35,804 bases of DNA from Candidatus Thioglobus sp. Lineage in GTDB: Bacteria; Pseudomonadota; Gammaproteobacteria; PS1; Pseudothioglobaceae. The DNA is taken from positions 53,853-89,656 of the forward strand of contig DTUI01000091.1 of NCBI GenBank assembly GCA_012964205.1. Reading direction: 5' to 3'. Numbering within the stretch: position 1 is the stretch's first letter; every line of letters begins with the position of its first letter. Below, piece by piece: positions 18,860-28,326 of the stretch. The position numbers were made by a program, and so were the translations under genes. The notes under the pieces are model-generated. The model was not told the origin of the DNA. It ran no database searches and saw only the letters and a program-made list of their open reading frames with translations.

Positions 18860-20281
18860 TTAATGGTAATGTGCTTTCAATAAGCTTGGCAATGCATGGA
18901 TGTCACCTGCACCTAAAGTTAACAGTACATCATTTTTATTGATCAAGTTTGGCAGAACACTTAACACTTCTTGTATATTTTTAATGACAACTGGATTTAA
19001 AGTTGATCTTTTTCTAATGGCTTCTGCTAATGTTGAGCTGCTAATTTGGGCAATAGGTTGCTCACTTGCGGGGTAGATATCCAATAAAATCAAACTATCA
19101 GCTGTTGACAAGACTCGGGCAAAGTCATCGAAAAGATCTCGAGTTCGAGAATATCGATGCGGCTGAAAAATAACTACCAAACGCTTATCCGGATAGGTGT
19201 TTTTTAATGAGTTAAAAATGGCGCTTACTTCAACTGGATGGTGACCATAATCATCAAATAGCTCAACTGATTGTTTGTTAATAGTTAATTGCTGATGATA
19301 ATCAAGCCTTCTGGCAACACCTGAAAATTCATTTAGTGCTGATTGAATGATCTCAACCTCAATGTCAAGTTCACAGCAAATTCCAATTGCAGCCAGAGTA
19401 TTCAGAATATTATGCTGACCAATTAAATTTAATTGAATGTGAAAAGACTTTTTATATTTGTCTTTATTGTGCGTACAGGCAACATCAAAATGCATTTGCA
19501 TTCCCACTTGTTTGACATTAGTGGCACGTATATCAGCCTCTGAATTGAAACCATAGCTAACAATAGGGCGGTGAATATCATCTACAATATCTTTTACTCC
19601 GGCATCATCTGTACAAAGAATACATGCACCATAAAAAGGCAGATTAGAAGCAAAGCTAACAAAAGCATCTTTCAATTGTTGATAGTCATTTCCATAGGTA
19701 GACATGTGGTCTTCATCAACATTAGTAATCACGCTAAGCATGGGTTGCAAGTGTAGAAAAGATGCATCTGATTCATCTGCTTCAGCAACTAAATAATCGC
19801 TTTCACCAAGTTTTGCATTAATACCGTTTGAATTTAAAATACCACCAATAATATAAGTTGGATCAAGATTTGCTTGATTGAGAATATGCGTAATAATACT
19901 GGTAGTGGTGGTTTTTCCATGTGTACCTGATACAGCAATTCCAAATCTAAAACGCATGATTTCTGCCAACATTTCAGCTCTAGGAACAATGGGAAGATGT
20001 AATTGTTTGGCTTTAACGAGTTCAACATTAAGTGAGTCAATAGCACTTGAAATAACCACAGCTTGAGCTTGATCAATATTATCTTGATGGTGTCCATGAC
20101 TGATCTTGCAGCCCATATCAGATAGTCTTTTGGTAATGCTGTTTTGATTAATATCTGAGCCAGAAATTTGATAGCCTAAATTATGTAGAACTTCGGCAAT
20201 GCCACTCATGCCAGAGCCACCAATACCAACAAAATGTATTTTATGGATTCTAGACTTAGAAATCTGCCTTAAGTCTTTCAT
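18860..20281 (-). CDS. murC: UDP-N-acetylmuramate--L-alanine ligase
   Basis: IHFVGIGGSGMSGIAEVL, GTHGKTTTTSIITHIL, EADESDASFLHLQP, FDDYGHHPVEV, FQPHRYSRTRDL. Confidence 0.96.
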   Translation of the reverse strand: MKDLRQISKSRIHKIHFVGIGGSGMSGIAEVLHNLGYQISGSDINQNSITKRLSDMGCKISHGHHQDNIDQAQAVVISSAIDSLNVELVKAKQLHLPIVPRAEMLAEIMRFRFGIAVSGTHGKTTTTSIITHILNQANLDPTYIIGGILNSNGINAKLGESDYLVAEADESDASFLHLQPMLSVITNVDEDHMSTYGNDYQQLKDAFVSFASNLPFYGACILCTDDAGVKDIVDDIHRPIVSYGFNSEADIRATNVKQVGMQMHFDVACTHNKDKYKKSFHIQLNLIGQHNILNTLAAIGICCELDIEVEIIQSALNEFSGVARRLDYHQQLTINKQSVELFDDYGHHPVEVSAIFNSLKNTYPDKRLVVIFQPHRYSRTRDLFDDFARVLSTADSLILLDIYPASEQPIAQISSSTLAEAIRKRSTLNPVVIKNIQEVLSVLPNLINKNDVLLTLGAGDIHALPSLLKAHYH

Positions 20282-20751
20282 GATTGGATGGCGCTAACAA
20301 TGCATAAAACTTGGATACCTTCACCTCTACCAAAAGAAGTAAGACCTTCACCCGTAGTGGCAGTAATACCAATATCCGCAGTTGAAATATTTAATAATTT
20401 GGCTAAATTGGCTTTCATCTCATTAATTTTGGGTGTGATTTTTGGCATTAAACATTCAATAGAAATAGCAACATGCTGTATATCGCAGTTGTGTAAGTTG
20501 ATCAAGGCTAGTTTTAAATATTCACTACTATCAGTAACACCTTGTTGACATAATTCATCCGCCTTAGTGCCGAGTATATTAACGCCAGTTATTGACGATA
20601 TTGCATTAGTCAGTGCATGTAACAATACATCGCCATCGCTATTTGCTCTTAAGCCTTGATTAAAATCAAAATCAATCCCTGCTAATAATAACGGCTTGTT
20701 ATTATCTTCAAAAGCATGTGAATCTTGCCCTAGGCCGGTTTTAAATTTCAT
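20278..20751 (-). CDS. ispF: 2-C-methyl-D-erythritol 2,4-cyclodiphosphate synthase
   Basis: GLGQDSHAF, GLRANSDGDVLLHALTNAI, ATTGEGLTSFGRGEGI; ATGA overlap with murC. Confidence 0.95.
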   Translation of the reverse strand: MKFKTGLGQDSHAFEDNNKPLLLAGIDFDFNQGLRANSDGDVLLHALTNAISSITGVNILGTKADELCQQGVTDSSEYLKLALINLHNCDIQHVAISIECLMPKITPKINEMKANLAKLLNISTADIGITATTGEGLTSFGRGEGIQVLCIVSAIQS

Positions 20752-21454
20752 GTGAGCTCTGGTTGGTTAAGTAAAAGTTTGCCAGTGCTAGATCTTCTGG
20801 ATTGGTTATTTTAAGATTACGCTTAGATGATTCAACCAGTAAAGATTGCATGCCCATATGTTCAATCGCACTAGCTTCATCAGTTATATTGATCTTATTA
20901 TCACATGCTGAGGTTAATGCTTTTAATAATACATCAAATCGATACATTTGCGGTGTTTGCGCTTGCCATAGAGTGCTTCGATCAATAGTTGCAGTTGTAA
21001 GGTTTTTATCGGCTTGCTTGATGGTATCTATAACTTTAGTTGCTAATAACCCACCAACAGAGCTGTGTTTAAGTTGGTTGATTAATTTAACAACATCGGC
21101 AGGATCAACGCAAGGGCGCGCAGCGTCATGCACTAAAATCCAGTCAGAGTCTTTCACAAAAGGCTTTAAGGTGTGTAGAGCATTGATCACAGAATGGTAG
21201 CGTTGTTCACCGCCTGTGGCAAGTGCTAAAAGTTTAGTGTGGTGGGCAAACTGAGATTCTTTAAAATGCACATCATGCTCTGCTAGCGCAACAACAAAGC
21301 CTTTAATTTTATCAATACTAAGTAAGGTTTTTAAAGTTTGATCAAGTATATTTAAGCCATTATCAAGCATTAGATATTGCTTAGGGATGCCTGCATTCAT
21401 GCGTGATCCAATGCCACTAGCAGGAACAATAAGATAGCATTGATCGGTCGACAT
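20741..21454 (-). CDS. ispD: 2-C-methyl-D-erythritol 4-phosphate cytidylyltransferase
   Basis: IVPASGIGSRMNAGIPKQYLML, GGEQRYHSVINAL, VHDAARPCV, TPQMYRFDVL, TDEASAIEHMG. Confidence 0.95.
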   Translation of the reverse strand: MSTDQCYLIVPASGIGSRMNAGIPKQYLMLDNGLNILDQTLKTLLSIDKIKGFVVALAEHDVHFKESQFAHHTKLLALATGGEQRYHSVINALHTLKPFVKDSDWILVHDAARPCVDPADVVKLINQLKHSSVGGLLATKVIDTIKQADKNLTTATIDRSTLWQAQTPQMYRFDVLLKALTSACDNKINITDEASAIEHMGMQSLLVESSKRNLKITNPEDLALANFYLTNQSSHEI

Positions 21455-21538
21455 AAGACTTAATAATTAGATAGATTGTTTTTATTATACCCAAGCAAAA
21501 GTAAACTTAGCAAGTGCTAAAAATGAAGAGTAATAATG

Positions 21539-21901
21539 TTATTGGATTTGCTCAGAAATGTTAAATTGGTAGTACCTTTCACCCGATTTAATCAATCCAA
21601 ATTTTTGTCTTGCCATGGATTCTAAAATTTCTAATTTATCATCAGATTTAGCGGCTGACTCTAGTTTTAGTTGTATATTTTCTTGCTCAAGCTGTTTGTT
21701 GTCAATAATACTTTGTATAAGTAAATTTTGCTTATCGTAAATGTCAAAGGGAAAATTATTGCTAATAAAATTTTGACGAAATAAAGTGATCAGAATCACA
21801 ATCAATACAAGGCTAAACCAATGGCGATAAAAAAAGCCAAATAAATTATTTGGCTTTTTTATAAGCCCAATGACTGGGCGTAAATGCGATTTAATGTTCA
21901 A
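21539..21901 (-). CDS. ftsB: FtsB-like septum formation initiator (start uncertain; may begin downstream of the hairpin at 21830-21860)
   Basis: Single TM followed by coiled coil (QLEQENIQLKLESAAKSDDKLEILESMARQKFGLIKSGERYYQF), upstream of ispD-ispF as in many gammaproteobacteria. Confidence 0.75.
   Translation of the reverse strand: MNIKSHLRPVIGLIKKPNNLFGFFYRHWFSLVLIVILITLFRQNFISNNFPFDIYDKQNLLIQSIIDNKQLEQENIQLKLESAAKSDDKLEILESMARQKFGLIKSGERYYQFNISEQIQ
21830..21860 (-). terminator. Strong bidirectional rho-independent-terminator-like palindrome
   Basis: AAAAAAGCCAAATAA-A-TTATTTGGCTTTTTT: perfect 15-bp arms around one central base, A-tract/T-tract ends; about 50 nt downstream of the 78-aa ORF stop (21910), inside the 5' part of the ftsB ORF. 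Confidence 0.65.
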
Positions 21902-21909
21902 GCTATTGA

Positions 21910-22146
21910 TTAGCCATCAGCAAGGTTTTTTCCATCTGTAGCATCTTGAGAAAACATCCAAATCGAGCCACCAATGATATAGATTGTTGAAGCAATCACA
22001 CCAAATGCTGCGACATATTCAGCAGTGCCAGAAACTGCACCGATATAAGAAAGGATGATTAGAGCGAGTGGTGCTATAAGAGTAACAGCCATAGTGCTTA
22101 CCATTAATATATGACCTTTTTTGGTGCTGTTGTCTGTAGCGCTCAT
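21910..22146 (-). CDS. Small two-TM membrane protein of unknown function
   Basis: 78-aa ORF MSATDNSTKKGHILMVSTMAVTLIAPLALIILSYIGAVSGTAEYVAAFGVIASTIYIIGGSIWMFSQ; two hydrophobic helices and its own downstream terminator-like hairpin. Confidence 0.6.
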   Translation of the reverse strand: MSATDNSTKKGHILMVSTMAVTLIAPLALIILSYIGAVSGTAEYVAAFGVIASTIYIIGGSIWMFSQDATDGKNLADG

Positions 22147-22216
22147 GCCTATTTCCGAGAGTGTTTAATAATGTTAATATTATAGCACAGGTTTTTTTTA
22201 TAATTATTGATCCAGG

Positions 22217-22612
22217 TTAATTTTTTATCAATAGTGTATTTGAGATTTTATCGTGCCATGAAAGTTTATCTTTGTTAAATAGTTGGTATATAAATCCAAG
22301 CCCGAACAGCATAAAAGAAACAAACCCAAGGCTAGCTCGAATAAACGCCTGTTGATAGGTGATATTTTTTTGATTGTGTTGAACGACTTGGAATTTCCAA
22401 GCCTTCATGCCAATTGTTTGGCGCCCTTTAACCCATGAAATAACAAAATACAAGTAAACACCTGGAAGAGTGATTAGATAGAAAAAGGCATCACCTATTT
22501 CACCGATAAAAGCATTAACAACGATACCGACAAAAAAAATTAATGAAAAAGCTAAACATATGTCGTAAAAAACAGCACCCAATCGGCGCAATAAAGAAAC
22601 ATTAGAAGTCAT
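22217..22612 (-). CDS. RDD family membrane protein
   Basis: LLRRLGAVFYDICLAF, KGRQTIGMKAWKFQVV, WHDKISNTLLI. Confidence 0.85.
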   Translation of the reverse strand: MTSNVSLLRRLGAVFYDICLAFSLIFFVGIVVNAFIGEIGDAFFYLITLPGVYLYFVISWVKGRQTIGMKAWKFQVVQHNQKNITYQQAFIRASLGFVSFMLFGLGFIYQLFNKDKLSWHDKISNTLLIKN

Positions 22613-23442
22613 GATTTTGATGCGTCCTTGATTAGAATATTTGGATTAATGACGGTTTTGTTAAGATAAATACCAAAGTGAAGGTGTGGGCCTGTTGCTC
22701 TTCCAGTCTGTCCAATAGTGCCAATAACATCACCTTGCTTGATTATTTGTCCAGGGTTAACTAAGCGTTCATTCATGTGAATATAGACACTGATTAATCC
22801 TTGTCCATGATCAATAAAAACCGCATTGCCATTGAAGAAAAATTCATCACTAATAATTACCTTGCCGGCGGCAGCTGCCTTAATGGGTGTACCAGTATTT
22901 CCTGCATAGTCTAATCCAGTATGTGGACGTCGAGCTTGGCCATTGTAGAATCGTTTAAATCCAAAAGGGCTAGTTGTGACGCCAGAAACAGGACGGATAA
23001 AACTAGAGTTGTTAAATACTTGAGCTGAAAAAGTATTGCGCGCTACGGCTAAAATTGGACGTTCTTTAGTGATTCTATCCATATGCGCAAGGTTTGGATT
23101 GACATATTTTTTGTTCTTTCCAGTTAAGGTGATATGCTGCTCTTTGTAACCATGGGGCATGACATTAAAAGCTATTTTTCGCTCAGAAAAATCTTTAATA
23201 ATTAATTGTTTTTCCCCTATTTTTGCTAATAGTGGAATGCCAACTAGGGCTTGCCAATGTGTGTCTTTCTTGCGCTGTAGATAGACTGGAACATTACTAT
23301 AAAAAGCTTTTGGATTGGCATGGTTTGTATAAAAATCAACCACTGCAATACCACCTGGAATAGCAGTATTATTGACGTTAAGAGTGGCTAGCGCAGAAAA
23401 TGATAATAATAACAACAACGTTATTAAGTTAATTTTTTTCAA
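22609..23442 (-). CDS. M23-family peptidoglycan metallopeptidase (catalytic LytM domain, signal peptide)
   Basis: RRPHTGLDYAGNTGTPIKAAAAGKVI, SVYIHMNERL, GPHLHFGIYLNKTVINP: Zn ligand motifs HxxxD, H and HLH intact; N-terminal signal MKKINLITLLLLLSFSALA. Confidence 0.9.
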   Translation of the reverse strand: MKKINLITLLLLLSFSALATLNVNNTAIPGGIAVVDFYTNHANPKAFYSNVPVYLQRKKDTHWQALVGIPLLAKIGEKQLIIKDFSERKIAFNVMPHGYKEQHITLTGKNKKYVNPNLAHMDRITKERPILAVARNTFSAQVFNNSSFIRPVSGVTTSPFGFKRFYNGQARRPHTGLDYAGNTGTPIKAAAAGKVIISDEFFFNGNAVFIDHGQGLISVYIHMNERLVNPGQIIKQGDVIGTIGQTGRATGPHLHFGIYLNKTVINPNILIKDASKS

Positions 23443-24829
23443 TTTTTACCACCTTAGAATGAATGATGCCACTACTAAGTCGAGTGCTGATCATTTGATT
23501 TTTGTCAATATTTTCAATGGATGATAATACTTGATTTTCAACATTCGTAGTAATGCTGTAGCCTCTTGAAAGCGTGCTAAGAGGTGACAAAAGGTTTAAT
23601 GTATTGGCATGAATTGACAGTGAATTTTTATAGCGATCAACCATTAGTACGCTTGAGTTGTTAAGTCGATTTTTAAGTGAATCTAGGATGTTAGTATTAT
23701 CACTGATGGTCTTATTGATTTGTTGATTGAGTTGATGAACAGATAGTTTGTTTAGCTCAATCGAATGACGAATATGCTCTTTAGGAGAATGCTGTTTTAA
23801 AGTGGCGTATAAAGTGCTTAACCTTGATTCATCATTACTCACTCGACTTATTGCACTTGTGGTTAATCTATGTGATAAATAGTCCAACTGTTGAGATAAG
23901 TAGTTAATGGTTTTATCTGGTGTTGGGATTCTCAGTTTTAGCAGGTCAAGCTGTGCTTGCTGGTGTTGTTGATATTGACGTGCATGCTGTTGTAATAATG
24001 CAGTTAATTTATCAAGACTTGATAATATCTCTAATCGATCTGGCGTGGCCAGCATAGCAGCAGCACTTGGTGTTGGTGCACGCACATCAGCTACAAAGTC
24101 AGCAATGGTAGTATCAGTTTCATGACCAATGGCGCTGATAATAGGCGTATTAGTAGCAAAGATAACGCGTGCTAAGGATTCTTCGTTAAATGCCCATAAA
24201 TCTTCTAATGAGCCACCACCACGCGCCAAAATTAACACGTCACATCGGTTTGTTTGATCAGCTGCTTCAATAGCCTTAGCCAGCTTAATTTCTGAGCCTT
24301 CACCCTGGACTACAGAGTCAAATAATAATATTTCAGCAAAAGGGTAGCGCTTATGCAAAACTCTAATAATGTCTTGTATCACCGCACCTGTTGAAGAAGA
24401 AATAACACCAATGGTGTTAACTATTTCTGGCAGTGGTTTTTTATGAATCGAATCAAACAAACCTTCTTTAGATAATTGACTTTTTAGCTGTTCAAAAGCA
24501 AGATTAAGGTTTCCAGCGCCAATAGGTTCAATATGCTGAATGATTAATTGGAAATCACCACGCGCTTCGTAGAGTGTTGGCGCTGCACGCACCAATACTT
24601 CCATGCCATTTTCAGGTGTGAATTTAATATTTCGCTGGTTAAGGCGAAATAGCGCACAGCGCACTTGGCCACGATTATCCTTAAGTGAAAAATACCAATG
24701 TCCTGAAGCAGGGCGTGCTAAATTAGAAATCTCACCTTGAAGCCAGCAAGTTGGGATGTTGTTTTCAACGGTTTTATTGCACAGTGATAAAAAGCTGGAC
24801 ACACTGTAGATTTCATCTAAGTCAAACAT
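23429..24829 (-). CDS. xseA: Exodeoxyribonuclease VII large subunit
   Basis: GEISNLARPASGHWYFSLKDNRGQVRCALFR, GVISSSTGAVIQDI, LILARGGGSLEDLWAFNEE, SAIGHETDTTIADFVADVRAPTPSAAA. Confidence 0.96.
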   Translation of the reverse strand: MFDLDEIYSVSSFLSLCNKTVENNIPTCWLQGEISNLARPASGHWYFSLKDNRGQVRCALFRLNQRNIKFTPENGMEVLVRAAPTLYEARGDFQLIIQHIEPIGAGNLNLAFEQLKSQLSKEGLFDSIHKKPLPEIVNTIGVISSSTGAVIQDIIRVLHKRYPFAEILLFDSVVQGEGSEIKLAKAIEAADQTNRCDVLILARGGGSLEDLWAFNEESLARVIFATNTPIISAIGHETDTTIADFVADVRAPTPSAAAMLATPDRLEILSSLDKLTALLQQHARQYQQHQQAQLDLLKLRIPTPDKTINYLSQQLDYLSHRLTTSAISRVSNDESRLSTLYATLKQHSPKEHIRHSIELNKLSVHQLNQQINKTISDNTNILDSLKNRLNNSSVLMVDRYKNSLSIHANTLNLLSPLSTLSRGYSITTNVENQVLSSIENIDKNQMISTRLSSGIIHSKVVKIEKN

Positions 24830-24832
24830 TGT

Positions 24833-25315
24833 CTATTTTTTAAGTAAGGCAAATACAGCGCCGGTTCCACCATCTTTATCAGGGCAAGAGTTAAACGCCA
24901 TTACTTGTGGGTGTTGATTTAGAAAGCTCACGACTTGGGTTTTTAGAATACTCATGCTATTGTCAGAGTGATAACCTTTGCCATGAATAATATGAATAAA
25001 CTCTTCATGCTGATAATGATACATAAATTGACTCATAGCTTCGCAAGCTTCAATAACCGTTTGCCCGTGAAGATCCAGTACCGGGGCATGATCAATATTG
25101 CCACGTTTCATTTTTTTGATGATTTTAGGTGAAAGTCCATTTTTAGCATAAGCGACTATTTCAGAACCACTCAAACGGGCTTCGGTAATATAACTATAAG
25201 CTGTAAAGGCTGGCTGGCTTATTCTTCCACCAGGCTGAGTGTGATTATCTTTATCAATGGGCGCAGTCGCATCAACACTGGATCTGAATAGTTGCTTGTC
25301 TTCGTCGTTAATCAT
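24833..25315 (-). CDS. Smr (MutS-related) domain endonuclease-like protein
   Basis: LDLHGQTVIEACEAMSQF, IIHGKGYHS Smr motifs. Confidence 0.88.
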   Translation of the reverse strand: MINDEDKQLFRSSVDATAPIDKDNHTQPGGRISQPAFTAYSYITEARLSGSEIVAYAKNGLSPKIIKKMKRGNIDHAPVLDLHGQTVIEACEAMSQFMYHYQHEEFIHIIHGKGYHSDNSMSILKTQVVSFLNQHPQVMAFNSCPDKDGGTGAVFALLKK

Positions 25316-25330
25316 AGATGGTTGTGCATT

Positions 25331-25352
25331 AAAAAGCCCTCAAAAGAGGGCT
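25331..25352 (-). terminator. Rho-independent terminator downstream of rpsT
   Basis: Minus strand AAGCCCTC-TTTT-GAGGGCTTTTT: 8-bp GC-containing stem followed by T-tract, 28 nt past the rpsT stop. Confidence 0.8.
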
Positions 25353-25379
25353 TAATTATAGCAATGTTAATTAAAGGTT

Positions 25380-25640
25380 TTATAGAGCTTTAATTTGTGC
25401 ATTGATTCTAGATTTTTTTCTAGATGCTTGCTTCTTATGTATTAAGCCTTTGCTTACTGCTTGGTCAATCATTTTCTGCATGATTCCGTAACCATTCTGT
25501 GCCTCTTCTTTATTGCCAGCTTCTAATGCGTAAGTTACTTTCTTGATAAAAGTACGAACTTTAGCACGAATTTGTGAATTATGCTTGTTGCGTTTTGTTG
25601 ATTGTCTTGCGCGTTTTTTTGAACCTGCTGAATTAGCCAT
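25380..25640 (-). CDS. rpsT: 30S ribosomal protein S20
   Basis: MANSAGSKKRARQSTKRNKHNSQIRAKVRTFIKKV...GLIHKKQASRKKSRINAQIKAL. Confidence 0.97.
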   Translation of the reverse strand: MANSAGSKKRARQSTKRNKHNSQIRAKVRTFIKKVTYALEAGNKEEAQNGYGIMQKMIDQAVSKGLIHKKQASRKKSRINAQIKAL

Positions 25641-25723
25641 CTTTGATATATAAGAGTTAAATTAGTAAAGGCGTAATTATAAAGTCTTAGTTGGAAAAAG
25701 TCTAGGGGTAAATTGAATTTAAA

Positions 25724-26353
25724 TTAGCTACCAATACGATCCAATGCATCAATCGCACTCAATATTTTTTTCTTGTTTAAAATCAAGTGCCAAGTTTTTC
25801 CACCTTGAGATTTCCAAAGTGAAACTGCACGTATTCCGGCTAATAACAACGCCCTAATATGATTAGCCGTGCGCTGGTTTGATAAATGTAGCTGTTCACC
25901 TTTAACCATAATTCTTGGATTTAGTTCGCCCAATGTGGTTTTGTATAGCTCTCCTAATCTAGCAATTGAATTGCTGTGTGTTATTTCAAAGAATTCTTGC
26001 TTGTTTAAAGCGCTAATCTCGGTACTTATCACATTTAGTAAAGCTGAATTTTTCATTAATTTTTTTTCAAGATTAATTAATGATAAAGCATAAAAAATAA
26101 CCGTCTGTATGGATTTGGTTTGCTTGCCTAGGGCGACTTTTAATGCTGCCATGCCTATTGATAGCTGCACTGGAGATTCAAACACCTCATAAACATTAGC
26201 ACTTGTAGAGGTGATGCTATTTAAGCTTACAACTGAGCAGTCGGCATCACATTCACCTTTTGAAGCAAGTTGATCGACCAACATAACACTTTGTAATATG
26301 CCTGCAAGTGCGAGAGTTTGATTGTTAATTTTATTCATTGCTACGTTGCTCAA
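25724..26353 (-). CDS. hflD: High frequency lysogenization protein HflD homolog
   Basis: [43 protein letters not shown], adjacent to and overlapping mnmA as is usual. Confidence 0.88.
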   Translation of the reverse strand: MSNVAMNKINNQTLALAGILQSVMLVDQLASKGECDADCSVVSLNSITSTSANVYEVFESPVQLSIGMAALKVALGKQTKSIQTVIFYALSLINLEKKLMKNSALLNVISTEISALNKQEFFEITHSNSIARLGELYKTTLGELNPRIMVKGEQLHLSNQRTANHIRALLLAGIRAVSLWKSQGGKTWHLILNKKKILSAIDALDRIGS

Positions 26354-27425
26354 TAATTGCGCCGCCTAGGCAAATGTCATCCTGATAAAAAACGATAGAT
26401 TGACCAGGTGTGACGGCTCTCTGAGGATCATTAAAAATAACTTTAAAGGTGCCACCATTTTTAATAATTGTACAGTTTTGAGAGGCTTGTCGATAGCGAA
26501 TCTTAGCCTGACAATCTAATGGAAAGTCTGGCTCATCACCTACCCAGTGATTTTTTGATGTACTTAGGCTGTTGTGATATAGTAATGGGTGATCACCCTG
26601 TACAACGAGTAGCTCATTACTGTCAATTCTTTTGTCTGCCACAAACCAAGGTTCAGGTGAGTCACTAAAGCCGCCACCAATTTCTAAACCTTTTCTTTGG
26701 CCAATGGTATAAAAAGCCAAACCTTGATGGTGTTTAATAAATTGTCCATTTTCATCAACAATATCACCTGATTTCTTGGGTAGGTAAGTTTGTAAAAATT
26801 CAGAGAAATTACGCTCTCCAATAAAGCAAATACCAGTTGAATCTTTTTTATCTGCTGTGATTAAATCGTGTTGGTTGGCAATTTCTCTAACTTTTGTTTT
26901 ACTAATGTCACCTAATGGAAACAAGCTTTTGCTAAGCTGGTATTGGCCAAGTAAATATAAAAAATAACTCTGATCTTTATTATTATCTAAGCCTGTTTTT
27001 AATTGATATTGATTATCGCTATGCGAAATTCTTGCATAGTGGCCAGTAGCGATTTTGTCCGCACCAAGGGACAATGCGTATTCAAGAAATACTTTGAACT
27101 TTATTTTTTGATTGCATAAAACATCTGGATTTGGCGTCCTACCTTTTTTATGTTCTTGTAAAAAATCTTCAAAAACATCTTCCCAGTAATCTGACGAAAA
27201 GTTTTTAGTGTGTAATTTAACACCTAATTTATCAGCGACTTTTTGCGCATCTGCAAGATCTTGCTCGGCTGTACAATAGCCCTCGCTATCGTCTTCATCC
27301 CAGTTTTTCATGAACAAGGCTTCTACGTTATAACCTTGCTCTAACAACATTAAGGTTGCAACAGATGAATCGACACCGCCGGAAAGTCCGACGATTATTT
27401 TTTCTGACTTATTCAAAGTTTTCAT
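26331..27425 (-). CDS. mnmA: tRNA-specific 2-thiouridylase MnmA
   Basis: [72 protein letters not shown] extends to 27437; likely start MKTLNKSEK at 27425. Confidence 0.95.
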   Translation of the reverse strand: MKTLNKSEKIIVGLSGGVDSSVATLMLLEQGYNVEALFMKNWDEDDSEGYCTAEQDLADAQKVADKLGVKLHTKNFSSDYWEDVFEDFLQEHKKGRTPNPDVLCNQKIKFKVFLEYALSLGADKIATGHYARISHSDNQYQLKTGLDNNKDQSYFLYLLGQYQLSKSLFPLGDISKTKVREIANQHDLITADKKDSTGICFIGERNFSEFLQTYLPKKSGDIVDENGQFIKHHQGLAFYTIGQRKGLEIGGGFSDSPEPWFVADKRIDSNELLVVQGDHPLLYHNSLSTSKNHWVGDEPDFPLDCQAKIRYRQASQNCTIIKNGGTFKVIFNDPQRAVTPGQSIVFYQDDICLGGAIIEQRSNE

Positions 27426-28326
27426 ACGCTTGTACAATGCGCTGAACTAGCTTATGTCGTACAACATCTCTGGAATTAAAATGACAAAATGAAATTTTTG
27501 TTTCATTTTCCAGTACTTTCATTGCATGTAATAAGCCTGATTGACTTGGGCGTGCTAAATCTATTTGGGTAATGTCACCAGTAATCACCATTTTTGAACC
27601 GAAACCCATGCGTGTTAAAAACATTTTCATTTGCTCAGTGGTGGTGTTTTGAGCCTCATCTAAAATAATAAATGATTCATTTAAAGTTCGACCTCGCATA
27701 AAAGCAAGTGGCGCCACTTCAATGATATTTTTATCCAGTAATTTAGTGACTTTATCAAACCCCATCATTTCGTATAGTGCATCGTAAATTGGGCGTAAAT
27801 AAGGATCTATTTTTTCACTAAGATCACCAGGTAAAAAACCCAATTTTTCACCCGCTTCAACAGCAGGTCGAACCAATACAATACGACGTACGTCAGATCT
27901 TTCTAATGCTTCTACAGCGCGCGCCACAGCAAGATAGGTTTTACCGGTACCGGCAGGGCCAATACCAAAAGTACAATCTTGGTCTTTAATGGCTTTTACG
28001 TAGAGTTGCTGATTAAGAGAACGTACATGGATGAATTTACGCTTGGTCTTGATATTGACTGATTCATTTGGTGGATCATCTTGAGTGTAAGCTTTTATGC
28101 TCATCTCTACATCATGAGAGCTAATAGATTGAGATCTAGCAAGAAGACTTAAGTCTTTCAGTATGCGAGCAGCTAAATGCTTGTTCTCGCCACGGATAAC
28201 AAATTCCGCACCTTTGTTGTTGATCTCTACATCAAGGCTTTTGGCAATGGTTTCTAGGTTTCGATCAAAAGACCCGCAAACAGCAGCTAATTGTTCGGGA
28301 TTATCTGTTTCAAGGCTTATGTGCAT
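27409..28326 (-). CDS. PhoH-like ATPase
   Basis: [72 protein letters not shown]. Confidence 0.94.
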   Translation of the reverse strand: MHISLETDNPEQLAAVCGSFDRNLETIAKSLDVEINNKGAEFVIRGENKHLAARILKDLSLLARSQSISSHDVEMSIKAYTQDDPPNESVNIKTKRKFIHVRSLNQQLYVKAIKDQDCTFGIGPAGTGKTYLAVARAVEALERSDVRRIVLVRPAVEAGEKLGFLPGDLSEKIDPYLRPIYDALYEMMGFDKVTKLLDKNIIEVAPLAFMRGRTLNESFIILDEAQNTTTEQMKMFLTRMGFGSKMVITGDITQIDLARPSQSGLLHAMKVLENETKISFCHFNSRDVVRHKLVQRIVQAYENFE

